Source: Streptomyces zhihengii (GTDB lineage: Bacteria > Actinomycetota > Actinomycetes > Streptomycetales > Streptomycetaceae). From it: 64,000 nt of DNA. Position 1 is the first letter of the stretch. Each line of letters starts with the position of its first letter. The DNA lies in NCBI RefSeq assembly GCF_016919245.1, contig NZ_JAFEJA010000001.1, positions 4,665,501 to 4,729,500 on the forward strand, read 5' to 3'. The notes beneath the pieces were generated by a model, which worked only from the letters and a program-made list of their open reading frames with translations, was not told where the DNA came from and ran no database searches. A program made the position numbers and the translations under genes. Below are positions 8,838 through 17,870 of the stretch, in pieces.

Positions 8838-10432
8838 CCGTCCTCGGCTCGGCCGTCGACCCGACGAGCCCCGAACACGCCGCCCACCGCGCCGCCCTGC
8901 TGGACCGGCTCGCCGAGCTGGAGGGCGAGCACGCCAAGGCGCTGGCCGGCGGCGGCGAGAAGTACGTCTCCCGGCACCGGGGGCGCGGCAAGCTGCTCGC
9001 CCGGGAGCGCATCGAACTGCTGGTGGACCGGGACACCCCGTTCCTGGAGCTGTCGCCGCTGGCCGGCTGGGGGAGCGACTACCCGGTCGGCGCCTCGCTC
9101 GTCACCGGCATCGGCACCGTCGAGGGCGTCGAGTGCCTGATCACGGCCAACGACCCCACCGTGCGCGGCGGCGCCTCCAACCCGTGGACGCTGAAGAAGG
9201 CGCTGCGGGCCAACGAGATCGCGTTCGCCAACCGGCTGCCGGTGATCTCGCTGGTGGAGTCCGGCGGGGCCGACCTGCCGTCGCAGAAGGAGATCTTCAT
9301 CCCGGGCGGCGCGCTCTTCCGGGACCTCACCCGGCTGTCGGCGGCCGGCATCCCCACCGTCGCGGTGGTCTTCGGCAACTCGACGGCGGGCGGCGCCTAC
9401 GTGCCCGGCATGTCGGACCACACGGTGATGATCGAGGAGCGCTCCAAGGTGTTCCTCGGCGGGCCGCCGCTGGTGAAGATGGCGACCGGCGAGGAGAGCG
9501 ACGACGAGTCCCTCGGCGGCGCCGGGATGCACGCCCGCGTCTCCGGCCTCGCCGACCACTTCGCCGTCGACGAGCAGGACGCCCTGCGCCAGGCGCGGCG
9601 GATCGTCGCCCGGCTCAACCACCGCAAGGCGCACCCCGATCCGGCGCCCGCCGAGCCGCCGAAGTACGCGGCCGAGGAACTGCTCGGCATCGTGCCGGAC
9701 GACCTGAAGACGCCGTTCGACCCCCGCGAGGTGATCGCCCGGCTCGTCGACGGCTCCGACTTCGACGAGTTCAAGCCGCTGTACGGGGCGAGCCTGGTCA
9801 CCGGATGGGCCCGGCTGCACGGCTATCCGGTGGGCGTCCTCGCCAACGCGCAGGGCGTGCTCTTCTCCGCCGAGTCGCAGAAGGCCGCCCAGTTCATCCA
9901 GCTCGCGAACCAGCGCGACATCCCGCTGCTGTTCCTGCACAACACCACCGGCTACATGGTCGGCAAGGAGTACGAGCAGGGCGGCATCATCAAGCACGGC
10001 GCGATGATGATCAACGCGGTGTCCAACTCCCGCGTCCCGCACCTGTCGGTGCTGATGGGCGCGTCCTACGGCGCCGGCCACTACGGCATGTGCGGCCGGG
10101 CCTACGACCCGCGGTTCCTGTTCGCGTGGCCGAGCGCCAAGTCGGCCGTGATGGGGCCGCAGCAACTCGCCGGCGTGCTGTCGATCGTGGCGCGCGCCTC
10201 GGCCGCCGCCAAGGGGATGCCGTACGACGACGAGGCCGACGCCGGACTGCGCGCGATGGTCGAGGCGCAGATCGAGTCCGAGTCGCTGCCGGCGTTCCTG
10301 TCCGGGCGGCTCTACGACGACGGGGTCATCGACCCCCGCGACACCCGGACGGTCCTCGGGATGTGTCTGTCCGCGATCCACACGGCACCGGTCGAGGGCG
10401 CCCGCGGCGGCTTCGGCGTCTTCCGAATGTGA
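8834..10432 (+). CDS. Acyl-CoA carboxylase, carboxyltransferase (beta) subunit
   Basis: 532 residues, the usual length for methylcrotonyl/geranyl-CoA carboxylase beta chains. The N-terminal carboxyltransferase half has GRGKLLARERIELLVD and the acyl-CoA binding region GGASNPWTLKK and FGNSTAGGAYVPGMSD; the C-terminal half has LFLHNTTGYMVGKEYEQGG and MGASYGAGHYGMCGRAY, both conserved in MccB and AtuC. It transfers CO2 from carboxybiotin to an unsaturated acyl-CoA. GTG start overlaps the AtuA-like stop (GTGA). With the next gene it forms the two-subunit enzyme; methylcrotonyl-CoA and geranyl-CoA substrates cannot be told apart by eye. Confidence 0.93.
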   Translation: MTVLGSAVDPTSPEHAAHRAALLDRLAELEGEHAKALAGGGEKYVSRHRGRGKLLARERIELLVDRDTPFLELSPLAGWGSDYPVGASLVTGIGTVEGVECLITANDPTVRGGASNPWTLKKALRANEIAFANRLPVISLVESGGADLPSQKEIFIPGGALFRDLTRLSAAGIPTVAVVFGNSTAGGAYVPGMSDHTVMIEERSKVFLGGPPLVKMATGEESDDESLGGAGMHARVSGLADHFAVDEQDALRQARRIVARLNHRKAHPDPAPAEPPKYAAEELLGIVPDDLKTPFDPREVIARLVDGSDFDEFKPLYGASLVTGWARLHGYPVGVLANAQGVLFSAESQKAAQFIQLANQRDIPLLFLHNTTGYMVGKEYEQGGIIKHGAMMINAVSNSRVPHLSVLMGASYGAGHYGMCGRAYDPRFLFAWPSAKSAVMGPQQLAGVLSIVARASAAAKGMPYDDEADAGLRAMVEAQIESESLPAFLSGRLYDDGVIDPRDTRTVLGMCLSAIHTAPVEGARGGFGVFRM

Positions 10433-10440
10433 GGCCCGAC

Positions 10441-12405
10441 ATGATCTCCACCGTCCTTGTCGCCAACCGCGGCGAGATCGCGTGCCGTGTCTTCCGCACC
10501 TGCCGGGAGCTGGGCATCGCCACGGTCGCCGTCCACTCCGACCCGGACGCGGACGCCCTGCACGTACGGGAGGCGGACGCGGCCGTCCGGCTGCCCGGCG
10601 CCACCCCCGCCGAGACGTATCTGCGCGGCGACCTCGTGGTGAAGGCCGCCCTCGCGGCGGGCGCCGACGCCGTGCACCCGGGCTACGGCTTCCTCTCCGA
10701 GAACGCCGCCTTCGCACGGGCCGTCACCGACGCCGGTCTGATCTGGATCGGCCCGCCCCCCGGGGCCATCGAGGCCATGGCGTCCAAGACCCGCGCCAAG
10801 GAGCTCATGGGCATCGCCCCGCTCGCCGCCGGCGACGTCACCGAGCGGGACCTGCCGCTGCTGGTGAAGGCCGCGGCGGGCGGCGGCGGCCGCGGCATGC
10901 GGGTGGTCCGCACCCTCGCCGGACTGCCCGGAGCGCTGGAGGCCGCGTCCGCCGAGGCGGCCTCGGCCTTCGGCGACGGGGAGGTCTTCGTCGAGCCGTA
11001 CATCGAGCGCGGCCGCCATGTCGAGGTGCAGATCATGGCCGACGGCCACGGCACGGTGTGGACGCTCGGCACCCGGGACTGCTCGCTCCAGCGCCGCCAC
11101 CAGAAGGTGATCGAGGAGTGCCCCGCGCCCGGACTCCCGCCGGAGACGGCCGCCCGGCTCCAGGAGTCGGCGCGCGCCGCCGCCGCGGCCGTGGACTACC
11201 GGGGCGCCGGCACCGTCGAGTTCCTCGTGGGCGACGACGGACGGGAGCACTTCCTGGAGATGAACACCCGCCTCCAGGTCGAACACCCCGTCACGGAGGC
11301 CGTGTTCGGCGTCGACCTGGTGGCCCTGCAGCTCGCCGTCGCGGAGGGCCGCCCGCTGCCCGCCGAGCCGCCCCGGCCCCGGGGCCACGCCGTGGAGGCC
11401 CGCCTCTACGCGGAGGACCCGGCCGCGGGCTGGGCCCCGCAGACCGGCACCCTGCACGCCCTCGACGTCCCGGGGACCGGCGCGGCTCCCGGGAGCGACA
11501 CCGGCACCCGGGTGGACGCCGGCTACGCCGCGGGGGACACCATCGGCGTCCACTACGACCCGATGATCGCCAAGGTCGTCGCCTGGGCGCCCACCCGCGA
11601 GCAGGCCGTGCGGCGGCTCGCCCACGCCCTGCGGCGGGCACACGTCCACGGGCCCGCCACCAACCGGGCGCTGCTGGCCGCCTCGCTGGACCACGCCGGC
11701 TTCGCCGCCGACCGCCTGGACACCGGCTTCTACGACCGCCACCTGGAGGAGCTGACCGCGCCGGGCCCCGGCGAGCGGCACGCCGCCGTCGCCGCCGCCC
11801 TCGCCGCGGCCGCCGCCCGCGCCGGACGGTTCGGCGGCGCCTGGCGCAATCTGCCGTCCCAGGCGCAGACCGCGGCCTACGGGGAGCACGAGATCCGCTA
11901 CCGGCCCACCCGCGACGGCGGTTACGAGCTCGAAGGGGAGCCCGGCACCCGGGTCGTCCGGGCCGAGCCGCACCGGGTCGTCCTGGAGACCGAGGGCGTG
12001 GCGCGCGCGTTCACCGTCCGCGCCCACGGCGACGGCCGGACCCATGTCGACGGCCCGCTCGGCGCCCACACCCTGACCGAGCGGCCCCGCTTCACCGACC
12101 CCACCGACCGGGCCGTGCCCGGCTCGCTGCTCGCCCCCATGCCCGGGACGGTCGTCCGCCTCGGCGACGGGGTCGTCGAAGGGGCCGCCGTCACCGAGGG
12201 CCAGCCCCTCATCTGGCTGGAGGCCATGAAGATGGAGCACCGGATCACCGCTCCGGCCTCCGGCACGCTCACCGCCCTGCACGCCGTCCCCGGCCGCCAG
12301 GTCGAGGTCGGCACCCTGCTCGCCGTCGTACAGGACGTCACGGAGACACAGGACGTCACCGGGACACAGGACGTCACCGAAGCACAGGAGGCCGCCGCAT
12401 CATGA
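10441..12405 (+). CDS. Acyl-CoA carboxylase, biotin carboxylase/biotin carrier (alpha) subunit
   Basis: 654 residues. Domain order: biotin carboxylase N-domain (VLVANRGEIACRVFRTCRELG), ATP-grasp (KAAAGGGGRGMRVV; EMNTRLQVEHPVTE), C-domain, linker, and a biotinyl domain whose acceptor is Lys597 in LEAMKMEH. It carboxylates its own biotin with ATP and bicarbonate for the beta subunit just upstream. The start ATG lies eight bases past the beta-subunit stop. The extreme C-terminus carries three tandem QDVTxT repeats (18-bp units at about 12331-12387) after the biotinyl domain, an unusual tail. Its stop overlaps the dehydrogenase start (ATGA). Confidence 0.93.
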   Translation: MISTVLVANRGEIACRVFRTCRELGIATVAVHSDPDADALHVREADAAVRLPGATPAETYLRGDLVVKAALAAGADAVHPGYGFLSENAAFARAVTDAGLIWIGPPPGAIEAMASKTRAKELMGIAPLAAGDVTERDLPLLVKAAAGGGGRGMRVVRTLAGLPGALEAASAEAASAFGDGEVFVEPYIERGRHVEVQIMADGHGTVWTLGTRDCSLQRRHQKVIEECPAPGLPPETAARLQESARAAAAAVDYRGAGTVEFLVGDDGREHFLEMNTRLQVEHPVTEAVFGVDLVALQLAVAEGRPLPAEPPRPRGHAVEARLYAEDPAAGWAPQTGTLHALDVPGTGAAPGSDTGTRVDAGYAAGDTIGVHYDPMIAKVVAWAPTREQAVRRLAHALRRAHVHGPATNRALLAASLDHAGFAADRLDTGFYDRHLEELTAPGPGERHAAVAAALAAAAARAGRFGGAWRNLPSQAQTAAYGEHEIRYRPTRDGGYELEGEPGTRVVRAEPHRVVLETEGVARAFTVRAHGDGRTHVDGPLGAHTLTERPRFTDPTDRAVPGSLLAPMPGTVVRLGDGVVEGAAVTEGQPLIWLEAMKMEHRITAPASGTLTALHAVPGRQVEVGTLLAVVQDVTETQDVTGTQDVTEAQEAAAS

Positions 12406-13532
12406 GCACCTTGGAGAGCCAGGACCACACGGACCTGCGCACCGCCGTCGCCGCCCTCGCCCGGCGCCACGGCCCCGGCTACGACCGCGCCACCCTCTGG
12501 GCCGAGGCGGGCAAGCTCGGCTACCTCGGCGTCAACCTGCCCGAGGAGTACGGGGGCGGGGGCGGCGGCATCGCCGAACTGTCCATCGTCCTGGAGGAGT
12601 CCGGCGCCGCCGGCTGCCCCCTGCTGATGATGATCGTCTCCCCGGCCATCTGCGCCACCGTCATCGACCGCTTCGGCACCGACGAGCAGCGCCGCGCCTG
12701 GCTGCCCGGGCTCGCCGACGGCAGCCTGACCATGGCCTTCGGGATCACCGAGCCCGACGCCGGCTCCAACTCCCACCGGATCACCACGACCGCCCGCCGG
12801 GACGGCGACGACTGGCTGCTCACCGGCCGCAAGGTCTTCGTCTCCGGCGTCGACATCGCCGACGCCACCCTGATCGTCGCCCGCACCGAGGACGCCAGGA
12901 CCGGCAGCCTCAAGCCCTGCCTGTTCATCGTCCCGCGCGAGGCCCCCGGCTTCGGCCGCCGCGCCATCGACATGGAACTCCAGGCGGAGGAGCGGCAGTT
13001 CGAGCTCACCCTGGACGACGTCCGGCTGCCGGCCGACGCCCTCGTCGGCGAGGAGGACGCCGGGCTCCTCCAGCTCTTCGCCGGGCTGAACCCGGAACGC
13101 ATCATGACCGCCGCCTTCGCCATCGGCATGGGCCGCCACGCCCTCGCCAAGGCCGTCGACTACGCGAAGACCCGCCAGGTGTGGAAGGCGCCCATCGGCG
13201 CCCACCAGGCCATCGCCCACCCGCTCGCCCAGGCCCACATAGAACTGGAGCTGGCCCGGCTGATGATGCAGAAGGCCGCCGCCCTGTACGACGCGGGCGA
13301 CGACGTCGGCGCCGGCGAGGCCGCCAACATGGCCAAGTACGCCGCCGGCGAGGCCTGCGTGCGGGCCGTCGACCAGGCCGTGCACACCCTCGGCGGCAAC
13401 GGCCTCACCCGCGAGTACGGCCTGGCGAAGCTGATCGCCGCCTCACGGGTCGCCCGGATCGCGCCCGTCAGCCGGGAGATGATCCTGAACTACGTGTCCC
13501 ACCAGTCCCTGGGTCTCCCCAAGTCCTACTGA
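12402..13532 (+). CDS. Acyl-CoA dehydrogenase
   Basis: 376 residues with FAD-dependent ACAD architecture: N-terminal helical domain (LGVNLPEEYGG), middle beta domain (FGITEPDAGSNSHRITT), C-terminal four-helix domain (TLGGNGLTREYGLAKLIAASRVARIAPVSREM). The usual YEG catalytic Glu near the C-terminus is absent (APVSREM instead). Glu232 in LNPERIM lies where isovaleryl- and long-chain dehydrogenases carry their base, so an IVD- or citronellyl-CoA-like specificity is likely. Start overlaps the carboxylase stop. In atu/liu pathways this enzyme makes the unsaturated acyl-CoA that is carboxylated next. Confidence 0.92.
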   Translation: MSTLESQDHTDLRTAVAALARRHGPGYDRATLWAEAGKLGYLGVNLPEEYGGGGGGIAELSIVLEESGAAGCPLLMMIVSPAICATVIDRFGTDEQRRAWLPGLADGSLTMAFGITEPDAGSNSHRITTTARRDGDDWLLTGRKVFVSGVDIADATLIVARTEDARTGSLKPCLFIVPREAPGFGRRAIDMELQAEERQFELTLDDVRLPADALVGEEDAGLLQLFAGLNPERIMTAAFAIGMGRHALAKAVDYAKTRQVWKAPIGAHQAIAHPLAQAHIELELARLMMQKAAALYDAGDDVGAGEAANMAKYAAGEACVRAVDQAVHTLGGNGLTREYGLAKLIAASRVARIAPVSREMILNYVSHQSLGLPKSY

Positions 13533-13574
13533 CAGACGTCATTCTGGCCGTCCACAACAGCAGGGAGGGCAGTC

Positions 13575-15182
13575 ATGGTGTTCCGCAGCAGCTACGCCGA
13601 CGTCCCGGCCGTCGTCGAACCCATCCACGAGGCCGTACTCGGCCGCGCCGGGGAGTACGGCGACACCGTCGCCCTGGTCGACGGCGTGAACGGCACCACC
13701 GTCACCTACCGGCAGCTCGACCTCTTCCACCGCAGGATCGCCGCCGCGCTCGCCGCGGCGGGCCTGCGCAAGGGTGACGTGCTCGCCCTGCACAGCCCCA
13801 ACACGGTCGCCTACCCCGTCGTGTTCTACGGGGCGACCCGCGCCGGGGCGTCCGTCACGACCGTCCACCCGCTGGCCACGGCGGAGGAGTTCGCCAAGCA
13901 GCTCCGCGACTCCTCCGCCCGCTGGATCGTCACCGTCTCGCCGCTGCTGGAGGTCGCCCGCCGGGCCGCCGAGATCGCCTCCGGCATCGAGGAGATCTTC
14001 GTCTGCGACCGGGCCGAGGGCCACGTCAGCATCACCGACATGTTCACCTCGACCGCCCCCGAACCGGACGTGGCCATCGACCCCTCCGAGGACGTCGCGG
14101 CCCTCCCGTACTCCTCCGGGACGACGGGGGTGCCCAAGGGGGTGATGCTCACCCACCGCTCCATCGCCTCCAACCTGGGGCAACTGGAGCCCTTCGTGCC
14201 GCTGGGGCCCGGCGACAAGATCCTCGCCGTGCTGCCGTTCTTCCACATCTACGGGCTGACCGCCCTGATGAACGCCCCGCTGCGCACCGGCGCCACCGTC
14301 GTCGTGCTGCCCCGCTTCGAACTGGACACCTTCCTCGGCGCCATCCAGGAACACCGCATCAACGGCCTGTACGTCGCCCCGCCGATCGTCCTCGCGCTCG
14401 CCAAGCACCCCGCCGTCGACGGCTACGACCTCTCCTCGCTGGAGTACATCGTCTCCGCCGCCGCACCGCTGGACGCGAGCCTCGGCGAGGCGTGCTCCCG
14501 GCGCCTCGGCCTGCCGCCGGTCCGCCAGGCGTACGGCATGACCGAACTGTCGCCCGGCACCCATGTGGTGCCGCTGACGGTGGAGAACCCGCCGCCCGGC
14601 GCGGTCGGCCTGCTGCTGCCGGGCACCGAGATGCGCATCCTCGCCCTCGACGGGTCCGGCGACCTCGGGCCGGGGGAGGAGGGCGAGATCGCCATCCGCG
14701 GACCGCAGGTCATGAAGGGCTACCTCGGCCGGCCCGACGCCACCGCGGCCATGATCGACGAGGACGGCTGGGTGCACACCGGCGACGTCGGCCGCGTCGA
14801 CGAGGAGGGCTGGCTCTTCGTCGTCGACCGGGTCAAGGAACTCATCAAGTACAAGGGGTTCCAGGTGGCGCCCGCCGAACTGGAGGCCCTGCTGCTCACC
14901 CACCCGTCCGTCGCCGACGCCGCCGTCATCGGGGTGCTCGACGACGACGGCAACGAGATCCCCAAGGCGTACGTCGTCCGGCAGCCGGGCCACGACGCGC
15001 TGACGGCGGACGAGGTGACGGCCTTCGTCGCCGAGCGGGTGTCCCCGTACAAGAAGGTCCGCCGGATCGAGTTCACCGGGGGCATCCCCCGCGCCGCGTC
15101 GGGGAAGATCCTCCGCCGGGAGCTGCGGGACCGGGAGAGCGCGGCCGCCGGTCCGGCAGCCCCCGAAGCCAAGGCCCCCTGA
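13575..15182 (+). CDS. 4-coumarate/cinnamate:CoA ligase-type acyl-CoA synthetase
   Basis: 535 residues, ANL superfamily. Visible motifs: P-loop YSSGTTGVPKG (about 179-189), FHIYGL, the A5 motif QAYGMTELSP, the A7/A8 motifs GWVHTGDVGRVDEEG and VVDRVKELIKYKGFQVAPAELE, and the catalytic-Lys segment SGKILRREL near the C-terminus. The overall sequence resembles the plant-like 4CL family that includes the cinnamate:CoA ligase described from S. coelicolor; from memory that gene sits in an equivalent operon. AGGGAGG lies about seven bases before the ATG. In this operon it would activate the free acid that feeds the dehydrogenase and carboxylase. Confidence 0.9.
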   Translation: MVFRSSYADVPAVVEPIHEAVLGRAGEYGDTVALVDGVNGTTVTYRQLDLFHRRIAAALAAAGLRKGDVLALHSPNTVAYPVVFYGATRAGASVTTVHPLATAEEFAKQLRDSSARWIVTVSPLLEVARRAAEIASGIEEIFVCDRAEGHVSITDMFTSTAPEPDVAIDPSEDVAALPYSSGTTGVPKGVMLTHRSIASNLGQLEPFVPLGPGDKILAVLPFFHIYGLTALMNAPLRTGATVVVLPRFELDTFLGAIQEHRINGLYVAPPIVLALAKHPAVDGYDLSSLEYIVSAAAPLDASLGEACSRRLGLPPVRQAYGMTELSPGTHVVPLTVENPPPGAVGLLLPGTEMRILALDGSGDLGPGEEGEIAIRGPQVMKGYLGRPDATAAMIDEDGWVHTGDVGRVDEEGWLFVVDRVKELIKYKGFQVAPAELEALLLTHPSVADAAVIGVLDDDGNEIPKAYVVRQPGHDALTADEVTAFVAERVSPYKKVRRIEFTGGIPRAASGKILRRELRDRESAAAGPAAPEAKAP

Positions 15183-15199
15183 CCACCACGGAGGAGCGC

Positions 15200-15931
15200 A
15201 TGACCGTCGTCACGGCCCACGAGCGGGGCGTCACCACCCTCACGCTCGACAACCCGGCCAACCGGAACGCCCTCTCGGGGGCGCTCGTCGGCGAGCTCGC
15301 CGACGCCCTCGCCGGGTGCGCCGGCGACCCCGGCGTGCGGGCGGTGGTCCTCACCCACACCGGGACGACGTTCAGCGCCGGCGCGGACCTCAAGGCGCCG
15401 CCCAGCCCCTACGCGTTCGTCGCACTGCTCCGGCAGATCGTCGCCCTGCCCAAGCCCGTCGTCGCCCGCGTCGCGGGACACGTGCGGGCCGGCGGCCTCG
15501 GCCTCGTCGGGGCGTGCGACATCGCGGCGGCCACCACCGGGTCCGACTTCGCCTTCACCGAGGTGCGCATCGGGGTCGCCCCGGCCGTCATCTCCCTGCC
15601 GCTGCTGCCCCGGATGCAGCCCCGGGCCGCCGAGCGCCTCTACCTCACCGGGGAGCGCTTCGACGCCGCCGAGGCCGCCCGCTGCGGGCTGCTCACGCTC
15701 ACCGCCGACGACGTGGACGCGGCGCTGGAGCCCGTGCTCGACGCCCTGCGCAAGGGCTCCCCGCAGGGCCTGGCCGCGTCGAAGGAGCTGGTCACGGCTA
15801 GGGTGCTGGAGACCTTCGACCGGGACGCCGAGGACCTGGTGCAGCGTTCGGCGACGCTGTTCGCCTCGGCCGAGGCGCGCGAGGGGATGACGGCCTTCCT
15901 CGAACGACGGGATCCCGCATGGGTGTTCTGA
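15200..15931 (+). CDS. Enoyl-CoA hydratase/isomerase family protein
   Basis: 243 residues, crotonase fold. The two oxyanion-hole segments are TFSAGADLK and GHVRAGGLGLVGACD; the region after it, FTEVRIGVAPAVISLPLLPRM, is typical of hydratases. GGAGG seven bases before the ATG fixes the start. It would hydrate the glutaconyl-type CoA product of the carboxylase (compare AtuE/LiuC). Its end overlaps the TetR gene by 13 bases in another frame. Confidence 0.9.
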   Translation: MTVVTAHERGVTTLTLDNPANRNALSGALVGELADALAGCAGDPGVRAVVLTHTGTTFSAGADLKAPPSPYAFVALLRQIVALPKPVVARVAGHVRAGGLGLVGACDIAAATTGSDFAFTEVRIGVAPAVISLPLLPRMQPRAAERLYLTGERFDAAEAARCGLLTLTADDVDAALEPVLDALRKGSPQGLAASKELVTARVLETFDRDAEDLVQRSATLFASAEAREGMTAFLERRDPAWVF

Positions 15932-16515
15932 CTCCGCCCGGCGCGGCGCACGGCCCGAAGCAGGACCGCAGCCGGGCCACCCGGCAGCGGCTCCTGGAGG
16001 CGGCGGTGGCCTGCCTGGCAGAGGTCGGCTGGGCCGGCTCCACGGTCTCGGTGGTCGCCGAGCGGGCCGGCGTCTCGCGGGGGGCCGCCCAGCACCACTT
16101 CCCGACCCGGGAGGACCTGTTCACCGCCGCCGTCGAGTACGTCGCCGAGGAACGCTCCCAGGCCCTGCGGGAGCTGCCCCCGCAGAGCCGCCCCGAGGTG
16201 GTCGCCGCCCTCGTCGACCTCTACACCGGCCCGCTCTTCCGGGCGGCGCTCCAGCTCTGGGTGGCCGCCTCCAACGAGGAGCCGCTGCGGCCCCGGGTCA
16301 CCGAACTGGAGGCCCGCGTCGGCCGGGAGACCCACCGGATCGCGGTCCGGCTGCTCAAGGCCGACGAGTCCGTCCCCGGCGTGCGCGAGACCGTCCAGGG
16401 CCTGCTGGACATGGCCCGCGGCCTGGGCCTCGCCAACGTCCTCACCGACGACACGGCCCGCCGCCACCGGGTGGTCGCCCAGTGGGCCGCCCTCGTCGAG
16501 CACGGCCTGGGCTGA
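15919..16515 (+). CDS. TetR-family regulator of the acyl-CoA operon
   Basis: 198 residues. The N-terminal HTH (TRQRLLEAAVACLAEVGW, then VVAERAGVSRGAAQHHFPTREDLF) is classical TetR; the C-terminal helices form the ligand domain. It is the last gene of the operon and overlaps the hydratase gene, so it is made together with the enzymes. The 18-bp palindrome at 6179-6196 is the likely operator, giving autorepression relieved by a CoA ester or the free acid. Position corresponds to AtuR/LiuR-type control, although those names are not implied by sequence alone. Confidence 0.9.
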   Translation: MGVLTPPGAAHGPKQDRSRATRQRLLEAAVACLAEVGWAGSTVSVVAERAGVSRGAAQHHFPTREDLFTAAVEYVAEERSQALRELPPQSRPEVVAALVDLYTGPLFRAALQLWVAASNEEPLRPRVTELEARVGRETHRIAVRLLKADESVPGVRETVQGLLDMARGLGLANVLTDDTARRHRVVAQWAALVEHGLG

Positions 16516-16558
16516 CCCCACCCCACCTGCGATCCGGGCGTGTGTGAGCTGGGTCACC

Positions 16559-16585
16559 TTGAAAAGGGTGGGTCCGCAGTACCCT
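16559..16585 (+). promoter_or_regulatory. Promoter of a leaderless leader-peptide transcript
   Basis: TTGAAA (16559-16564) and TACCCT (16580-16585), spaced 15 bases. TACCCT ends six bases before the leader ATG, so transcription probably starts at or next to that ATG. Confidence 0.5.
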
Positions 16586-16591
16586 GGACGC

Positions 16592-16666
16592 ATGATTCCG
16601 CTCGTTCGCCGCCGCCACGTGGACTACGTCCGCGTCACGAGCACGAGCTGTCGCCGCCCCGCCTGA
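16592..16666 (+). CDS. Putative leader peptide (24 aa, leaderless mRNA)
   Basis: The ORF starts MIPLVRRRHVDY and ends VRVTSTSCRRPA, followed by TGA. The pattern R-R-x-H-V-D-x-x-R-V-(T/S)-S-x-x-C-R matches the short leader peptides that many Streptomyces carry in front of sulfur- and cysteine-related operons. There is no ribosome-binding site: a -10 element sits just before the ATG. The single Cys codon (TGT) near the end fits cysteine-dependent ribosome stalling. The oxygenase gene follows 130 bases later, so this is probably its attenuator. Family recognition is from memory of the pattern. Confidence 0.65.
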   Translation: MIPLVRRRHVDYVRVTSTSCRRPA

Positions 16667-16796
16667 CCGGTGATCCGTGCGGCCCCGCCGCCCCACCGCA
16701 GGCCGTGCCGCGCCCCACCACCGCCGTCCCGGCGACACCCGGCCCCGCCCCACCCACCGGCGGCCCCGGGCCCCTGCTCACCCAGCGGATGTCACC

Positions 16797-17870
16797 ATGT
16801 CGCACACCACTTCGTCGTACCCCGCGTCGCACCCCGGCCACCGCCGGCTGCCCGTCATCGACCTCTCCGCGGCCGACCGCGGCCCGGACGAGCGCGCCGC
16901 CCTCCACGACCGGCTGCACGCCGCCGCCCACGAGGTCGGCTTCTTCCAGCTCGTCGGCCACGGCGTCACCGGCGCCGAGACCGCCGCCCTCGACCGCGCC
17001 ATGCGGGCCTTCTTCGCCCTGCCCGAGGCCGACCGCCTCGCCCTCGACAACGTGCGCTCGCCCCACTTCCGCGGCTACACCCGCACCGGCGACGAACGCA
17101 CCGGAGGCAGCCGCGACTGGCGCGACCAGCTCGACATCGGCCTCGAACGCCCCGCCCGCGTGCCCGCGCCCGGCGAGGAGCCCTACTGGTGGCTCCAGGG
17201 CCCCAACCAGTGGCCCGCCGCCCTCCCGGAGCTGCGCACCGCCGCCCTCGGCTGGATCGACCGGCTCTCCGCCGTCGCCGACCGCCTGCTGCGCGAACTC
17301 CTCGCGGCCATCGGCGCGGACCCCGCCTTCTACGACGCGGCCTTCCGCGACGGCGCCCACCCGCACCTCAAGCTCGTCCGCTACCCGGGCAGCGCCGGCG
17401 ACGGCAGCGCCCAGGGCGTCGGCGCCCACAAGGACTACGGCTTCCTCACCCTGCTGCTCCAGGACACCGTGGGCGGCCTCCAGGTCGAGCGCGAGGACGG
17501 CCGCTTCCACGACGTCCCGCCGATGCCCGGCGCCTTCGTCGTCAACCTCGGCGAACTGCTGGAGGTCGCCACCGACGGCTACCTCAAGGCGACCCACCAC
17601 CGGGTCGTCAGCCCGCCCGGCGCCCGCGAGCGCTTCTCGGTGCCCTACTTCCACAACCCGCGCCTCGACGCCCGGATCGCCCCGCTCGTCTTCCCGCACG
17701 CCCGGCTCGCCCCCGGCGCCACGGCCGACCCGGCGAATCCGCTCTTCGCCGAGTACGGCCGCAACGAGCTGAAGGGCAAGCTGCGCGCCCACCCCCTGGT
17801 GGCCGCGCGCCACCACGCGGACCTGGTGCTCCCGCGGGCTCAGGCCCCGGTGGCCGCGATGTCGTCGTAG
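16797..17870 (+). CDS. Isopenicillin-N-synthase-like 2OG/Fe(II) oxygenase
   Basis: 357 residues. The N-terminal DIOX_N-type part is LPVIDLSAADRG...VGFFQLVGHGV; the core supplies the iron ligands HxD (AHKDYGFLTLLLQD) and the distal His (ATHHRVVSP), with the RFS motif that binds 2-oxoglutarate or substrate (ARERFSVPYF). Family members hydroxylate, desaturate or cyclise small molecules. The ATG at 16797 follows a weak site (CAGCGGATG), so the start is less sure. A cysteine-type leader peptide precedes it, hinting at a sulfur link. The last 31 bases overlap tail-to-tail with the citrate synthase gene. Confidence 0.85.
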   Translation: MSHTTSSYPASHPGHRRLPVIDLSAADRGPDERAALHDRLHAAAHEVGFFQLVGHGVTGAETAALDRAMRAFFALPEADRLALDNVRSPHFRGYTRTGDERTGGSRDWRDQLDIGLERPARVPAPGEEPYWWLQGPNQWPAALPELRTAALGWIDRLSAVADRLLRELLAAIGADPAFYDAAFRDGAHPHLKLVRYPGSAGDGSAQGVGAHKDYGFLTLLLQDTVGGLQVEREDGRFHDVPPMPGAFVVNLGELLEVATDGYLKATHHRVVSPPGARERFSVPYFHNPRLDARIAPLVFPHARLAPGATADPANPLFAEYGRNELKGKLRAHPLVAARHHADLVLPRAQAPVAAMSS

